In this document: piece after piece, positions 37,107 through 45,742 of the stretch | Layout of the letters: each line of letters begins with the position of its first letter | Numbering within the stretch: the stretch's first letter is position 1 | From: Sulfitobacter sp. DSM 110093 | GTDB lineage: Bacteria > Pseudomonadota > Alphaproteobacteria > Rhodobacterales > Rhodobacteraceae | Length of the DNA: 64,000 nucleotides | Assembly: GCF_022788715.1 (NCBI RefSeq) | Contig: NZ_CP085167.1 | Coordinates: 2,803,001-2,867,000, forward strand | Direction of reading: 5' to 3' | The notes under the pieces: generated by a model | The model's database searches: none | Told to the model about the DNA's origin: nothing | Seen by the model: the letters and a program-made list of their open reading frames with translations, nothing else | Position numbers and translations under genes: made by a program

Positions 37107-38510
37107 TCACCCCGGCAAAATCTTTCCCGGATTCAAAATATTATCCGGATCCAGCGCCGCCTTGACGGTCGCCATGACATCCACCGCAGCGCCTAGTTCC
37201 TTGCTCAGATAGGCCCGCTTGCCCTGCCCAATTCCGTGTTCGCCGGTGCATGTCCCATCCATGGAGATCGCCAATTCCGCCAGCCAACTCACGAAGGTCT
37301 CGCCCCGCGCCACCTCATCGGCGTCGTCCATGTCGATCAACAGCGAGGCATGGAAATTCCCGTCGCCTGCGTGGCCCACGATGGGCGCGATGAGCTTCAA
37401 CTCTTCCGCCCGCGCCTGTGCCGCGACCACAGCGTCGGCCAACCGCGAGATCGGCACACAGACATCCGTTGCCACGGCCTTGCACCCCGGACGCAGCGCC
37501 AACACCGCCCAATAGCCGTCATGTCGCGCCTGCCACAGCTTGTTGCGTTCTTCGGGCGTGGTGGTCGCCGCATAACCGTTGCCGCCGAATTCTTCGGCCA
37601 GCATGCCAAAGGTCTCGGCCTGTTCGACAACCCCGGCATCCGAGCCGTGGAATTCTAACAGCAAAAGCGGCGTTTCGGGCAGGGTCAGCTTGGAATAGCC
37701 GTTCACGGCCTTCACCACATCGGCGTCCAAAAGCTCAATCCGCGCCACGGGCAGACCGTATTGGATCACCGCCATAACGGTCTCACAGGCCGCCTGCACC
37801 GTCGGAAAAGAACAACGCGCCGAGGAGATCGCCTCAGGAATACCCTGCAAGCGCAAGGTGATCTCGGTGATGATCCCCAGCGTACCTTCCGAGCCCACCA
37901 TCAGCCGCGTCAAATCATAGCCCGCCGAAGATTTCCGCGCCCGGCCGCCGGTGCGGATCACCCGGCCATCGGCCATCACCACCTCAAGGCTCAGTACATT
38001 GTCTTTCATCGTGCCATAGCGCACCGCATTGGTGCCGCTGGCCCGTGTCGCCGTCATCCCACCGAGCGAGGCATTGGCACCGGGATCAATCGGGAAAAAC
38101 AGCCCCTGATCGCGCAGATGGGTGTTCAGCGCTTCGCGGGTCACGCCGGGCTGCACGCGGCAATCCAGATCACCGGGGTTCACCTCTAGCACCTGATCCA
38201 TCTGCATCACGTCAATGCAGATACCGCCTGCGGGGGCGTTTACATGACCTTCAAGCGAGGTACCGGTGCCAAAGGCAATGACGGGCACCTTATGCGCCGC
38301 ACAGATGCGCACCGCCTGCGCCACCTCATCGGTTGAGGCCGCCATGACCACCCCATCGGGGGCCTGCGTTTCGATCCATGTTGTCGTATGTCCGTGCTGT
38401 TCGCGTATAGCTTGCCCGGTCAGCAACCGCGCGCCAAAGGCCTGATCCAGCTCATCGAGTGCGGCGGCAATGCCTGCCTCATTGCGCGGCAATTCTGCAA
38501 TTTTTGTCAT
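37107..38510 (-). CDS. D-lactate/2-hydroxyacid dehydrogenase (FAD, GlcD/DLD type)
   Basis: 467-aa flavoprotein of the VAO/PCMH family. FAD-binding part: VIAFGTGTSLEGHVNAP, PIDPGANASLGGMTATRASGTNAVRYGTM split across two blocks, and VGSEGTLGIITEITLRL. The C-terminal cap has the metal/substrate histidines in GHAGDGNFH and the ending TGEHGIGQGKR and DPDNILNPGKILP. Most like cytochrome-linked D-lactate dehydrogenases, with glycolate oxidase GlcD a close alternative; no glcE or glcF is adjacent. Confidence 0.87.
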   Translation of the reverse strand: MTKIAELPRNEAGIAAALDELDQAFGARLLTGQAIREQHGHTTTWIETQAPDGVVMAASTDEVAQAVRICAAHKVPVIAFGTGTSLEGHVNAPAGGICIDVMQMDQVLEVNPGDLDCRVQPGVTREALNTHLRDQGLFFPIDPGANASLGGMTATRASGTNAVRYGTMKDNVLSLEVVMADGRVIRTGGRARKSSAGYDLTRLMVGSEGTLGIITEITLRLQGIPEAISSARCSFPTVQAACETVMAVIQYGLPVARIELLDADVVKAVNGYSKLTLPETPLLLLEFHGSDAGVVEQAETFGMLAEEFGGNGYAATTTPEERNKLWQARHDGYWAVLALRPGCKAVATDVCVPISRLADAVVAAQARAEELKLIAPIVGHAGDGNFHASLLIDMDDADEVARGETFVSWLAELAISMDGTCTGEHGIGQGKRAYLSKELGAAVDVMATVKAALDPDNILNPGKILPG

Positions 38511-38611
38511 TTCTTATCTCCCAACAGCATTCTTGCGCCGCAGAAAGACTACAAACGCATTTCGCGAAACGCCCGCACTGAATTCATCACCCCGTACCCG
38601 CCCGAAAGGGC

Positions 38612-39598
38612 TTACAGCATAGACGGCACGACCTGATCTGGTGGGCGGTGGCCGTCATCAAAGGTCTTGATATTGATCAAAACCTTCTCGCCCATCTCGA
38701 TCCGACCCTCCAGCGTGGCCGACCCCATATGCGGCAGCAGCACAACGTTCTTTAACTCGCGCAGACGCGGATTGATCTCGCGGCCATGCTCGTAAACGTC
38801 CAGCCCCGCGCCCTTGATATCGCCCGACCGCAGCATCCGCGTCAGGGCGTTCTCGTCGATCACCTCCCCGCGGGAGGTGTTCACGATCACCGCGTCAGGC
38901 TTCATCAGCCCCAAACGGCGGGCGTTCATCAGATGAAAGGTACTCGGCGTATGCGGACAGTTCACGCTGATCACATCCATCCGGCTGACCATCTGGTCAA
39001 GGCTGTCCCAATAGGTCGCCTCCAAGGCACCTTCGACCTCCTCGCGCAGGCGTTTACGGTTGTGGTAATGCACCTGCATACCAAAGGCCTGCGCGCGGCG
39101 CGCCACGGCCTGACCGATCCGGCCCATGCCCAGAATGCCCAGACGCCGCCCGCCGACCCGACCGCCCATCAGCGCGGTCGGGGCCCAGCCATCCCAATTG
39201 CCGGACTGCATCACCGCCATGCCCTCAGGCATACGGCGGGTCACGGCCAGGATCAGCGCCATGGTCATATCGGCAGTATCGTCGGTCAGCACGCCGGGGG
39301 TGTTCGACACCAGCACGCCGCGCTGGCGTGCGGTGGCCACGTCGATATGGTCAACCCCCGCGCCATAGTTGGCGATCAGCTTCAACCGCTCGCCCGCCTG
39401 CGTGATCAGCGGCGCGTCGATTTCATCCGTGATCGTTGGCACCAGCACATCCGCTTGGCGCATCGCCGCGCCCAATTCCTCGCGGGTCATGGGCCTGTCA
39501 TCTTCGCGTAGGGTCACGTCAAACAGCTCTGATAGCCGTGTTTCGACCGCCTCTGGCAACCGTCGCGTCACTACAACACTCAACCGCTTCTTTGACAT
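38612..39598 (-). CDS. D-2-hydroxyacid dehydrogenase (glyoxylate/hydroxypyruvate reductase type)
   Basis: 328 aa from ATG 39598, which follows GGGAGAGCAGG; the frame is open to 39640. NAD(P)-binding LGILGMGRIGQAVARRAQAFG; catalytic Arg in VNTSRGEVIDE, Glu in GLDVYEHGREINP and His in VVLLPHMGSAT. ANYGAGVDHIDVATAR is the substrate loop. Reduces glyoxylate, hydroxypyruvate or a related 2-oxoacid in the cytoplasm; its place near a D-lactate-type dehydrogenase suggests 2-hydroxyacid metabolism. Confidence 0.88.
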   Translation of the reverse strand: MSKKRLSVVVTRRLPEAVETRLSELFDVTLREDDRPMTREELGAAMRQADVLVPTITDEIDAPLITQAGERLKLIANYGAGVDHIDVATARQRGVLVSNTPGVLTDDTADMTMALILAVTRRMPEGMAVMQSGNWDGWAPTALMGGRVGGRRLGILGMGRIGQAVARRAQAFGMQVHYHNRKRLREEVEGALEATYWDSLDQMVSRMDVISVNCPHTPSTFHLMNARRLGLMKPDAVIVNTSRGEVIDENALTRMLRSGDIKGAGLDVYEHGREINPRLRELKNVVLLPHMGSATLEGRIEMGEKVLINIKTFDDGHRPPDQVVPSML

Positions 39599-39753
39599 GC
39601 CTGCTCTCCCGGTCTTGGCGTCGCCTCGTTTCCGGGGCATGGTGTCTCATGCAGCGACGAGGCACAAGAACTCGCGCCGGAAAAAGAGCAACAATAACCC
39701 GCAGATTTGCACAGCACCGACCCACAGCAGTGAACCGCATAGCAGGCAATTCC

Positions 39754-40263
39754 ATGATAACGGCTTTTCTTCGCAGCACCCTTTTGGTGGGCGCGCTGCT
39801 TCTGGCTCAGGCAAGCCCCGGGGCCGCAGAAGAGGCGCGCGGACAGGTCACGAACCTCCCCCTCCCCCGTTTTGTTTCGCTTAAAGCTTCCGAGGGCAAC
39901 GTGCGTCGTGGCCCTTCGCTGTCGCATCGGATCGACTGGGTTTACAAACGCCGCGACCTGCCGCTCAGGATCACCGCCGAACACGGCCACTGGCGCCGCG
40001 TTGAGGATCGCGATGGCATGGGCGGCTGGGTGCATTATTCGCTTTTGTCGGGCACGCGCACCGTGCTGGTCGAGCAGGACATGCTGCAACTTCACGTCAA
40101 CCCCGACCCAAAGGCCGCCGTGGTGGCGCGGCTGGAGCTGGGCGTGGTGGCGCGTTTGGGCGAATGCACGCTTGAATGGTGCGAACTGCGCTCGGGCGGA
40201 TTTACCGGCTGGGCGCCCAAAGTACGGCTTTGGGGCGTCGGCCCTCAGGAACTGCGCGAATAG
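39754..40263 (+). CDS. Secreted SH3-domain protein
   Basis: 169 aa from ATG 39754. Sec signal peptide ending GAAEEA. The mature part is an SH3b-like domain pair typical of DUF1058 proteins: FVSLKASEGNVRRGPSLSHRIDWVYKRR split by RDLPLRI, HGHWRRVEDRDGMGGWVHYSLLSGTR, and GFTGWAPKVRLWGV at the end. Periplasmic, probably cell-wall or envelope associated; partner unknown. Divergent from the dehydrogenase gene. Confidence 0.85.
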   Translation: MITAFLRSTLLVGALLLAQASPGAAEEARGQVTNLPLPRFVSLKASEGNVRRGPSLSHRIDWVYKRRDLPLRITAEHGHWRRVEDRDGMGGWVHYSLLSGTRTVLVEQDMLQLHVNPDPKAAVVARLELGVVARLGECTLEWCELRSGGFTGWAPKVRLWGVGPQELRE

Positions 40264-40340
40264 CCCCGCCTTTCAGGCCAATTGCATGATCCCGGCGCTT
40301 GCGCCACTCTGCCGGCAAAATTCAAGCCGGAGAGAGCGCC

Positions 40341-41333
40341 ATGCAAGCCATCACCTATGAAAACTTCGGAGCCGCCGCAGATGTGCTGCGCCTGTCAGAG
40401 ATCGACAGCCCCGCCCCACAACCCGGCGAAGTCTGCGTGGCGCTGAGCCACTCGGGCGTAAACCCATCGGACGTCAAGGCCCGCGCAGGCACCCGCCCCG
40501 GCGTGACCAAACCACCCTTCCCACAGGTCATCCCCCACAGCGACGGCGCGGGCGAGATCATCGCGGTGGGTGCAGGCGTCGATCCGAGCCGTGTAGGTCA
40601 AAAGGTCTGGGTCTGGAACGGCCAATGGCAACGCGCCTTTGGCACGGCAACTCAGCAGATCACCCTGCCCGCGCATCAAGCCGTGCCCCTGCCCAAGGGC
40701 GTCTCACCCGAGGTTGGGGCGCAGCTTGGCATTCCGGGGCTCACGGCCTGCCACGCCGTTTTCGGCGGCGGCGGCGTGGCCGGGGAGACGGTGCTTATTC
40801 AAGGCGGTGCCGGAACGGTCGGCTATCTCGCCGTGCAACTTGCCAAATGGGGCGGGGCCAAGGTGATCGCCACCTGCAGCCCACGGGACAATGATCTGGT
40901 CCGCGAGGCTGGCGCCGATGCGGTGCTGAACTACGCCGACCCTGACCTCGCCGCCGCCGTTCTGGAGGCCAACGGCGGCAAGCCTGTCGAGACCATCGTC
41001 GATACAGAGTTCGGCCTGAACCTCACGACCGATACCGAGGTCATCGCCCCCAACGGCCGCATCGCCGCCTATGGCTCGGCAGGGGAAATGTCGCCCACAC
41101 TGCCCTTCTACCCGCTGCTGTTCAAAGCGGTCACGATTGACATCATCTTGATTTACCTCCTGCCCGCAGGCCCGCGCGAAGAGGCGATCACCCGACTGCA
41201 TCACGCGCTGGAAGATGGCGCCCTGCGCTGCCCCGTCGACACGGTTCTCCCGCTTTCCGAGGCCGCCCGCGCGCATGCGTTGGTCGAGGCCGGACAGCGC
41301 AGCGGGGCGGTGCTGCTCGATTGTCGGGGGTAG
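40341..41333 (+). CDS. NADPH:quinone reductase-like zinc-independent MDR
   Basis: 330 aa from ATG 40341, preceded by CCGGAGAGAG. Medium-chain dehydrogenase fold: HSGVNPSDVKARAG, IPHSDGAGEIIAVGAGVD, and NADPH-binding VLIQGGAGTVGYLAVQLAKWGGAK. Zinc-coordinating cysteines of alcohol dehydrogenases are absent, as in quinone oxidoreductase/zeta-crystallin. Single gene, substrate unknown. Confidence 0.87.
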   Translation: MQAITYENFGAAADVLRLSEIDSPAPQPGEVCVALSHSGVNPSDVKARAGTRPGVTKPPFPQVIPHSDGAGEIIAVGAGVDPSRVGQKVWVWNGQWQRAFGTATQQITLPAHQAVPLPKGVSPEVGAQLGIPGLTACHAVFGGGGVAGETVLIQGGAGTVGYLAVQLAKWGGAKVIATCSPRDNDLVREAGADAVLNYADPDLAAAVLEANGGKPVETIVDTEFGLNLTTDTEVIAPNGRIAAYGSAGEMSPTLPFYPLLFKAVTIDIILIYLLPAGPREEAITRLHHALEDGALRCPVDTVLPLSEAARAHALVEAGQRSGAVLLDCRG

Positions 41334-41399
41334 TGCGCTAATTGACCAGCCACCGCCCTCACCGAGGGGCGGTGGCCCTGCCCGTCGACGGAGACCCCC

Positions 41400-42743
41400 A
41401 TGCGCCTGATCCCTGCCCTGCCCAACCTAATCCTGTGCCTGGTGCTGCTCATCGCCCTGCCGCTGGCCCCCGCCTCGGCGCAGGACAACGACCAGCCCGA
41501 AGGCACCATCGCCGTCGAAGGGGACGCCACGGCAGATGCCGCCATCGCCAACCGCATCCGCGCCATCCTGCGCGAGCTTGAAGGGTTTGAAAAGGTGGGC
41601 GTTTCCGTCTCTTCCGGCATTGTCACCCTACGCGGCACCACGCTCGACACCGCCAGCGCCGGACGGCTGAGCGAACTGGCAAGCCGTGTCGAAGGGGTGG
41701 TGGCGATCCGCAACGAGGTCCGCGAGAGCACCGATGTGTCGGAACGGCTCAACCCCGCCGTGGACCGTTTCCGAGGCCGGATGGAACAGGCCGTGGCTTT
41801 CCTGCCGCTGGCCTTGGTGGCACTTGGGGTCTTTGCCCTGATCGTCGTGGCCGGGCTGGCGCTGGCGCGGCTGCGCAACCCGTGGGAGCGGCTCGCCCCC
41901 AACGCCTTTATCGCTGACATTTACCGCCAGATCATCCGGCTGGCCTTTATCATCGCGGCGCTGGTCGTGGCGCTTGATATCCTCGGGGCGACGGCGCTGC
42001 TGTCGGGCATCCTTGGCGCGGCGGGGATCGTCGGCCTCGCCATCGGTTTCGCGGTGCGCGACACGGTCGAGAATTTCATCGCCTCCATCATGCTGTCGAT
42101 CCGCCAGCCGTTCCGCCCCAATGACACGGTCGAGATTGACGGTGACACCGGCAAGGTGATCCGCCTGACCAGCCGCGCCACGATTTTGCTCAGCTATGAC
42201 GGCAACCACATACGCATCCCCAACGCCACGGTCTTTAAAAGCCGCATTATCAACTTTTCACGCAACGCTGAGCGGCGATTTACATTTACCCTCTCGGTGG
42301 CCAGCGACGCCGATCTGGCCCGCGCCCGGGAATTGGCGCTGGAGGTGCTGAACGACCTGCATTTCGTCCTCCCCTCCCCCGAAGCCGCCGCATGGGTGGA
42401 GGAGGTGGCCGATCACTGGATCAACATGCAATTCGCTGCTTGGATCAACCAAGAGACCACCGATCTGGCCGCCGCGCGCAGCGAAGCGATTCGCCTGACA
42501 TTGGCCGCCTTCGACGTGGCAGGGCTTACCGCACAGCCCCCGGCCTACCGATTGATAACGCAAAGCGAATCGTCCAGCACCGAGCGAAAAGATTCGCCTC
42601 AATCGCCAACGGAGAGCGCCAATCCTGCCCCCGTACAGCCCGTTGAAGCGCAGGCTGACCGTGAATTGACCCGCATCGTCACGCAGGAACGTGCCGAATT
42701 GCCCCGCGAAGACCTACTCTCTGACCATGCGCGCGAAGAATAG
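41400..42743 (+). CDS. BON-MscS mechanosensitive channel
   Basis: 447 aa. A Sec signal-like N-terminus ends APASAQ, then a BON domain (about residues 45-112: GVSVSSGIVTLRGTTLD, EGVVAIRNEV), then membrane segments (about 128-155, 180-235). The MscS pore-lining motif is LLSGILGAAGIVGLAIGFAVRDTVENFIASIMLS spread over 205-240, followed by the beta domain RPNDTVEIDGDTGKVI and HIRIPNATVFKSRIINFSR. The tail after ~380 is polar and probably disordered. A periplasmic BON domain suggests contact with lipid or envelope; osmotic release is the family role. Confidence 0.88.
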   Translation: MRLIPALPNLILCLVLLIALPLAPASAQDNDQPEGTIAVEGDATADAAIANRIRAILRELEGFEKVGVSVSSGIVTLRGTTLDTASAGRLSELASRVEGVVAIRNEVRESTDVSERLNPAVDRFRGRMEQAVAFLPLALVALGVFALIVVAGLALARLRNPWERLAPNAFIADIYRQIIRLAFIIAALVVALDILGATALLSGILGAAGIVGLAIGFAVRDTVENFIASIMLSIRQPFRPNDTVEIDGDTGKVIRLTSRATILLSYDGNHIRIPNATVFKSRIINFSRNAERRFTFTLSVASDADLARARELALEVLNDLHFVLPSPEAAAWVEEVADHWINMQFAAWINQETTDLAAARSEAIRLTLAAFDVAGLTAQPPAYRLITQSESSSTERKDSPQSPTESANPAPVQPVEAQADRELTRIVTQERAELPREDLLSDHAREE

Positions 42744-42805
42744 GCGAATTTATCAAAAACGGGTCTTGCACCCCGCGCCAGAGAACTCTAATTAGCGCCC
42801 TGTGT

Positions 42806-42880
42806 TGGGATGTAGCCAAGTGGTAAGGCAACTGTTTTTGGTACAGTGTACCGTAGGTTCGAATCCTACCATCCCAGCCA
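42806..42880 (+). tRNA. tRNA-Gln (anticodon TTG)
   Basis: 75 nt with encoded CCA. Acceptor stem TGGGATG/CATCCCA followed by GCCA; anticodon stem ACTGT/ACAGT with loop TTTTGGT gives anticodon TTG (CAA codon). The T-arm GGTTCGAATCC is intact. Its 3' end is the integration site of the element that follows. Confidence 0.96.
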
Positions 42881-42885
42881 ACACA
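42863..42885 (+). repeat. attL-side 23-bp direct repeat (tRNA 3' end)
   Basis: Begins ATCCTACC and ends CCAACACA; covers the tRNA-Gln 3' half of the T arm, acceptor strand, CCA and 5 nt beyond. An identical copy lies at 47912-47934. Bases just outside differ (A/T before, C/T after). Confidence 0.93.
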
Positions 42886-42932
42886 CCCCGTCATTGCTAA
42901 GCTTAGGCCTCAGGGCCTGCCTAGGGTCAAAA

Positions 42933-42951
42933 ATGCCCCTGATAATGCCCC
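42933..42951 (+). repeat. Paired TGCCCC motifs, left end
   Basis: ATGCCCC at 42933-42939 and 42945-42951, 12 bp apart start to start. A pair with the same spacing lies near the right end (47841-47859). Spacing and position fit integrase arm-type binding sites; this is inference. Confidence 0.5.
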
Positions 42952-42994
42952 CGCATGGACCATCCCTAGGGGTGAGCAGACTAGAGCCTTTTTA

Positions 42995-43152
42995 GGGGGC
43001 TACAAGGACAGACAGGCAATATCTTGGTCCTACTGGTGGGAGCCCAGCGCCTTCGGAAGGAGGAGCAAGTCGTAAAAGCAAAAAAATAGGGAGGGAGAGC
43101 CCCCGACCGAACACCCCTAAGGATGCCCGGACGGGGGAGTGGTTAGTTGGTG
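42995..43152 (+). repeat. Left arm of 158/159-bp inverted repeat
   Basis: Starts GGGGGCTACAAGG and ends GTTAGTTGGTG. The reverse complement of 47632-47790 matches it throughout except for one extra A/T in the right copy (CTTTGG against CTTGG near 43023-43027). Similarity fades out a few bases further (CCTTTTTAG against CCTTTTTC). Contains a small internal palindrome CCTTCGGAAGG. No coding function seen. Confidence 0.93.
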
Positions 43153-43318
43153 CTACGACGTACACGCACCCACGGTCCACAAACCGGAGTAACCACCCAG
43201 CTTTAGGGGCTCACCAGTGGAGGCATGCTTCTTAAGGGTCTGTAGAGCGATCCCAGTCCGACTGGAGATACTTACCTGAGAATAGGTATAAGTAATGGGA
43301 TGGGACGTAGGGGGGGGG

Positions 43319-43326
43319 GAGCGAGA
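43319..43326 (+). repeat. IS256 target-site duplication, left copy
   Basis: GAGCGAGA immediately before the IS; the same octamer follows the IS at 44662-44669. Eight-base duplications are usual for the IS256 family. Confidence 0.85.
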
Positions 43327-44661
43327 GAGAGTGTCCGGTCTTCTGTGTAACTGCGATCTGGTCCATGCTTCCTGAGAGGAGCAAGGACTATGACTATTTC
43401 CAAGGAACTGTTGGACGAGCTGCTGAAGGGCTGCGAGCGGCCTGAAGATCTGCTTGGCGATGCCGGGCTAATGAAAGAGCTCAAGATCAAGCTGATGGAA
43501 CGGATGCTCGGGGCTGAGCTGACTGCACATCTGGGCTATGAAGACGGAAAAGATGCCCCGCCTGATCAGGCCAACCGTCGCAACGGCTCATCTGCTAAGA
43601 AATTGAAGGGGCAAGACGGCGAACTGCCTATCGCTGTGCCGCGGGACCGGGACGGCAGCTTCGAGCCTGAACTGGTGAAGAAGGGACAGACCCGCATTGA
43701 TGGGATGGATGACAAGATTATCGGGCTTTACGCCGCTGGTCTGACGGTCCGCGACATCCGTGCTCATCTTGAGGACGTCTATGGCCTGCAAGTCTCGCCA
43801 GACTTGATCAGCCGCGTGACCGACGCGGTGTTGGATGAGGTTCGAGAGTGGCAATCCCGGGCGCTGGACCGGATGTATCCCATCGTCATTTTTGACGCTC
43901 TACGGGTCAAGATCCGCGACGCCGATAGCCGCATGGTCAAGAACAAAGCCGTCTACGTGGCCCTTGGTGTCAGCAGGGATGGCGTGCGCGAGGTTCTTGG
44001 TCTTTGGATCGCTGACAACGAGGGCGCCAAATTCTGGCTCTCGGTGATGACAGAGCTGAAGAACCGTGGGCTTCAAGACATCCTGATTGCGGTCGTGGAC
44101 GGCCTCAAGGGCTTCCCTGATGCCATTACCGCAGCCTTTCCGGATACGGTCGTGCAAACGTGCATTGTCCATCTCGTGCGCCACTCGTTGAATTTCTGTG
44201 CCTGGAAAGATCGCAAGGAGGTGGCCGCTGATCTGCGGCGGATTTACAGTGCCCCTACAGCCGAGCAAGCCGCTGCGGAGCTGGATGCCTTTGAAGAAAA
44301 ATGGGCCGGGAAATATGCCTCTATCGCCCCCGCCTGGCGCAGGGCTTGGCAAGAGGTAATACCGTTCTTTGCCTTTGATCCCGCCATCCGGAAAATCATC
44401 TACACCACCAACGCAATTGAAAGCTTGAATCGGGTAATCCGAAAATCGGTCAAGACGCGAGGATCGTTCCCGACCGAAGACGCAGCCACGAAACTGATCT
44501 ACTTGGCGATCCGCAACTTTGAGAAAGGCGGCCGGAATGTTCGAGAATGGTTTGCGGCCCGCAATCATTTCGCCATAATGTTCGAGGATCGCTTCAATGC
44601 GTGACTGTATCTAAAACCCGCATGGGCCAGACCAAATACACAAAGTTCATGACACTCCCGA
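43327..44661 (+). mobile_element. IS256-family insertion sequence
   Basis: 1335 bp. Left end GAGAGTGTC and right end complement GGGAGTGTC match in 8 of 9 bases, with a further shared TTNTGTGTA about 20 bp in, so terminal inverted repeats are imperfect but present. Flanked by the 8-bp duplication GAGCGAGA. Contains one full-length transposase gene. It sits inside the integrative element, therefore arrived after it. Confidence 0.88.
43390..44604 (+). CDS. IS256-family (Mutator) transposase
   Basis: 404 aa, full length for the family. DDE catalytic residues are visible in VIFDALRVKIRD (first Asp), IAVVDGLKGFPDAI (second Asp) and TTNAIESLNRVIRK (Glu). The C/H segment TCIVHLVRHSL precedes the helical insertion. 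AGGAG sits 10 nt before the ATG. No frameshift seen, so it could be active. Confidence 0.95.
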   Translation: MTISKELLDELLKGCERPEDLLGDAGLMKELKIKLMERMLGAELTAHLGYEDGKDAPPDQANRRNGSSAKKLKGQDGELPIAVPRDRDGSFEPELVKKGQTRIDGMDDKIIGLYAAGLTVRDIRAHLEDVYGLQVSPDLISRVTDAVLDEVREWQSRALDRMYPIVIFDALRVKIRDADSRMVKNKAVYVALGVSRDGVREVLGLWIADNEGAKFWLSVMTELKNRGLQDILIAVVDGLKGFPDAITAAFPDTVVQTCIVHLVRHSLNFCAWKDRKEVAADLRRIYSAPTAEQAAAELDAFEEKWAGKYASIAPAWRRAWQEVIPFFAFDPAIRKIIYTTNAIESLNRVIRKSVKTRGSFPTEDAATKLIYLAIRNFEKGGRNVREWFAARNHFAIMFEDRFNA

Positions 44662-44669
44662 GCGAGATT
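44662..44669 (+). repeat. IS256 target-site duplication, right copy
   Basis: GAGCGAGA directly after the IS end, matching 43319-43326. Confidence 0.85.
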
Positions 44670-44703
44670 GAGAGGAGGTAGATTATAGGTTCTTCAATGC
44701 GGA

Positions 44704-45312
44704 TCAGACTTTAATCCTTACATCAACCTCAAGTTGGTCGGCTTCAACCCCCATATGTGTAGCGAGCATGCTTTTTACCCGCTCCATTATGCCGGTTTCA
44801 GCTTCAACTACGGTCACCGCTGACTCATTGACCTCTACCGTTTCAGGCGAATGAATGAGTGACACTTGCTCTACCCAAATAGCCCGATCTTTAAAGCCGG
44901 ACCCTGAGAAGCGAACACCCTCCTCCAATTCAGGGCTCAACCAGATCGGAACATGGCCTTGCTGCTCTTCATCTAGCGCCATAGCAGCAGCATTGAATGC
45001 TTTCTCGACGGTATCGCTATGAAACAGCTGTACCACCACATGTTTAGCTACCTCAGAAGGTGCATGAACAATTAAGACGAAGTCCGTGTCTCCGAGAACC
45101 TTGAAGCCAGCCCCCTCGCGGACAAAATGAATGCGACCCGACGACGTGTACTTCATTATACATGAGTGGGTACCGTCATTGTCGGTTATCTCCAACCGGG
45201 AATTTTTAGGCACGCCAGTTCCTGACGATACATCGCGGACCTTATATCCTTTATCTTGCATCAGCCGGATCGCGGCCTGCCGAGCTAACTTTTCTACTTC
45301 TTTATTCTGCAT
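44704..45312 (-). CDS. Unrecognised island cargo protein
   Basis: 202 aa, ATG 45312, soluble, no signal peptide. I do not recognise the family. The N-terminal ~75 residues (KLARQAAIRLMQDKGYKVRD, SRLEITDNDGTHSCIMKYTS, GRIHFVREGAGFKVLGD) have an alternating helix-strand look that could suit a PD-(D/E)XK-like core (Glu in LEITD, Lys in IMKYT), and VEKAFNAAAMALDEE is a helix; this is weak inference. The C-terminus contains ETGIMERVKSMLATHMG. It has its own strong promoter with repeated operator-like sites, unusual in a decayed element. Confidence 0.7.
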   Translation of the reverse strand: MQNKEVEKLARQAAIRLMQDKGYKVRDVSSGTGVPKNSRLEITDNDGTHSCIMKYTSSGRIHFVREGAGFKVLGDTDFVLIVHAPSEVAKHVVVQLFHSDTVEKAFNAAAMALDEEQQGHVPIWLSPELEEGVRFSGSGFKDRAIWVEQVSLIHSPETVEVNESAVTVVEAETGIMERVKSMLATHMGVEADQLEVDVRIKV

Positions 45313-45344
45313 AATAGATCTCTACTGTGTAAGCTTGCGTCGAT

Positions 45345-45374
45345 AGTATAAAAGAAGTATAAGATGATCGTCAA
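45345..45374 (-). promoter_or_regulatory. Sigma-70-like promoter of the cargo gene
   Basis: On the minus strand TTGACG and TATACT are separated by 18 nt, an almost consensus promoter. Expected start near 45338, about 26 nt before the ATG at 45312. Confidence 0.75.
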
Positions 45375-45393
45375 GGTAAAAGAAAGGTATAAG
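45349..45393 (-). repeat. Operator-like direct repeats over the cargo promoter
   Basis: Two near-identical copies read on the minus strand: CTTATACCTTTCTTTTA (45377-45393) and CTTATACTTCTTTTA (45349-45363). One lies upstream of the -35 and the other fills the spacer, so a bound repressor would block polymerase. A partial copy of the core, GGTATAAG, also occurs near 43286. Confidence 0.55.
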
Positions 45394-45507
45394 GTTCATC
45401 AGCTGTTCTCCCATGGCAATCTCATTGAGCCAAGAGGAGCTAAATGAGCTCTAAAACTGAGTGAATCCAAGCATCTATATTAAAGAAACCTCAATGGAGA
45501 TGTATAG

Positions 45508-45738
45508 ATGTTTACCACCTTCACGCTGCTTATCGCAGTTGGGGTCGGCTTCCGGCTGACCTTATCCTGGGCACTTAGGAGAAAATTCGACCTCAGCCTT
45601 GCTGTTCCGCAGGCCGTGGCGGGGGCCTTCCTGATCTTGGCATGTTTGCCGAGTTGGCTCCAGCCAATCACGCTCCCTTTGCCCGTTAGCTTTACACTGG
45701 GCGCACTGCTTCCCGACTTCTTTGTTCGGAGGAGGTAG
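45508..45738 (+). CDS. Small membrane protein
   Basis: 76 aa with two or three hydrophobic stretches (FTTFTLLIAVGVGF; AVAGAFLILACLPSWL; LPVSFTLGALLPDFF) and a basic C-terminus VRRR. No family recognised. GGAGATG precedes the start. It is followed 4 bp later by the next small ORF, so the two and the integrase probably form one transcript. Confidence 0.6.
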   Translation: MFTTFTLLIAVGVGFRLTLSWALRRKFDLSLAVPQAVAGAFLILACLPSWLQPITLPLPVSFTLGALLPDFFVRRR

Positions 45739-45742
45739 TGCC

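Noticed and set aside
42679..42894. Minus-strand frame across the tRNA-Gln
   Set aside because: It overlaps the tRNA and the end of the MscS gene and resembles the well-known spurious protein translated from tRNA regions.
42992..43180. Protein-like frames inside the inverted-repeat arms
   Set aside because: The same reading appears in both arms only because the DNA is duplicated; there is no start context or family match.
45413..45454. 13-residue peptide frame before the small membrane protein
   Set aside because: Very short, weak ribosome site, may be the remnant start of a lost regulator; not supportable as a gene.
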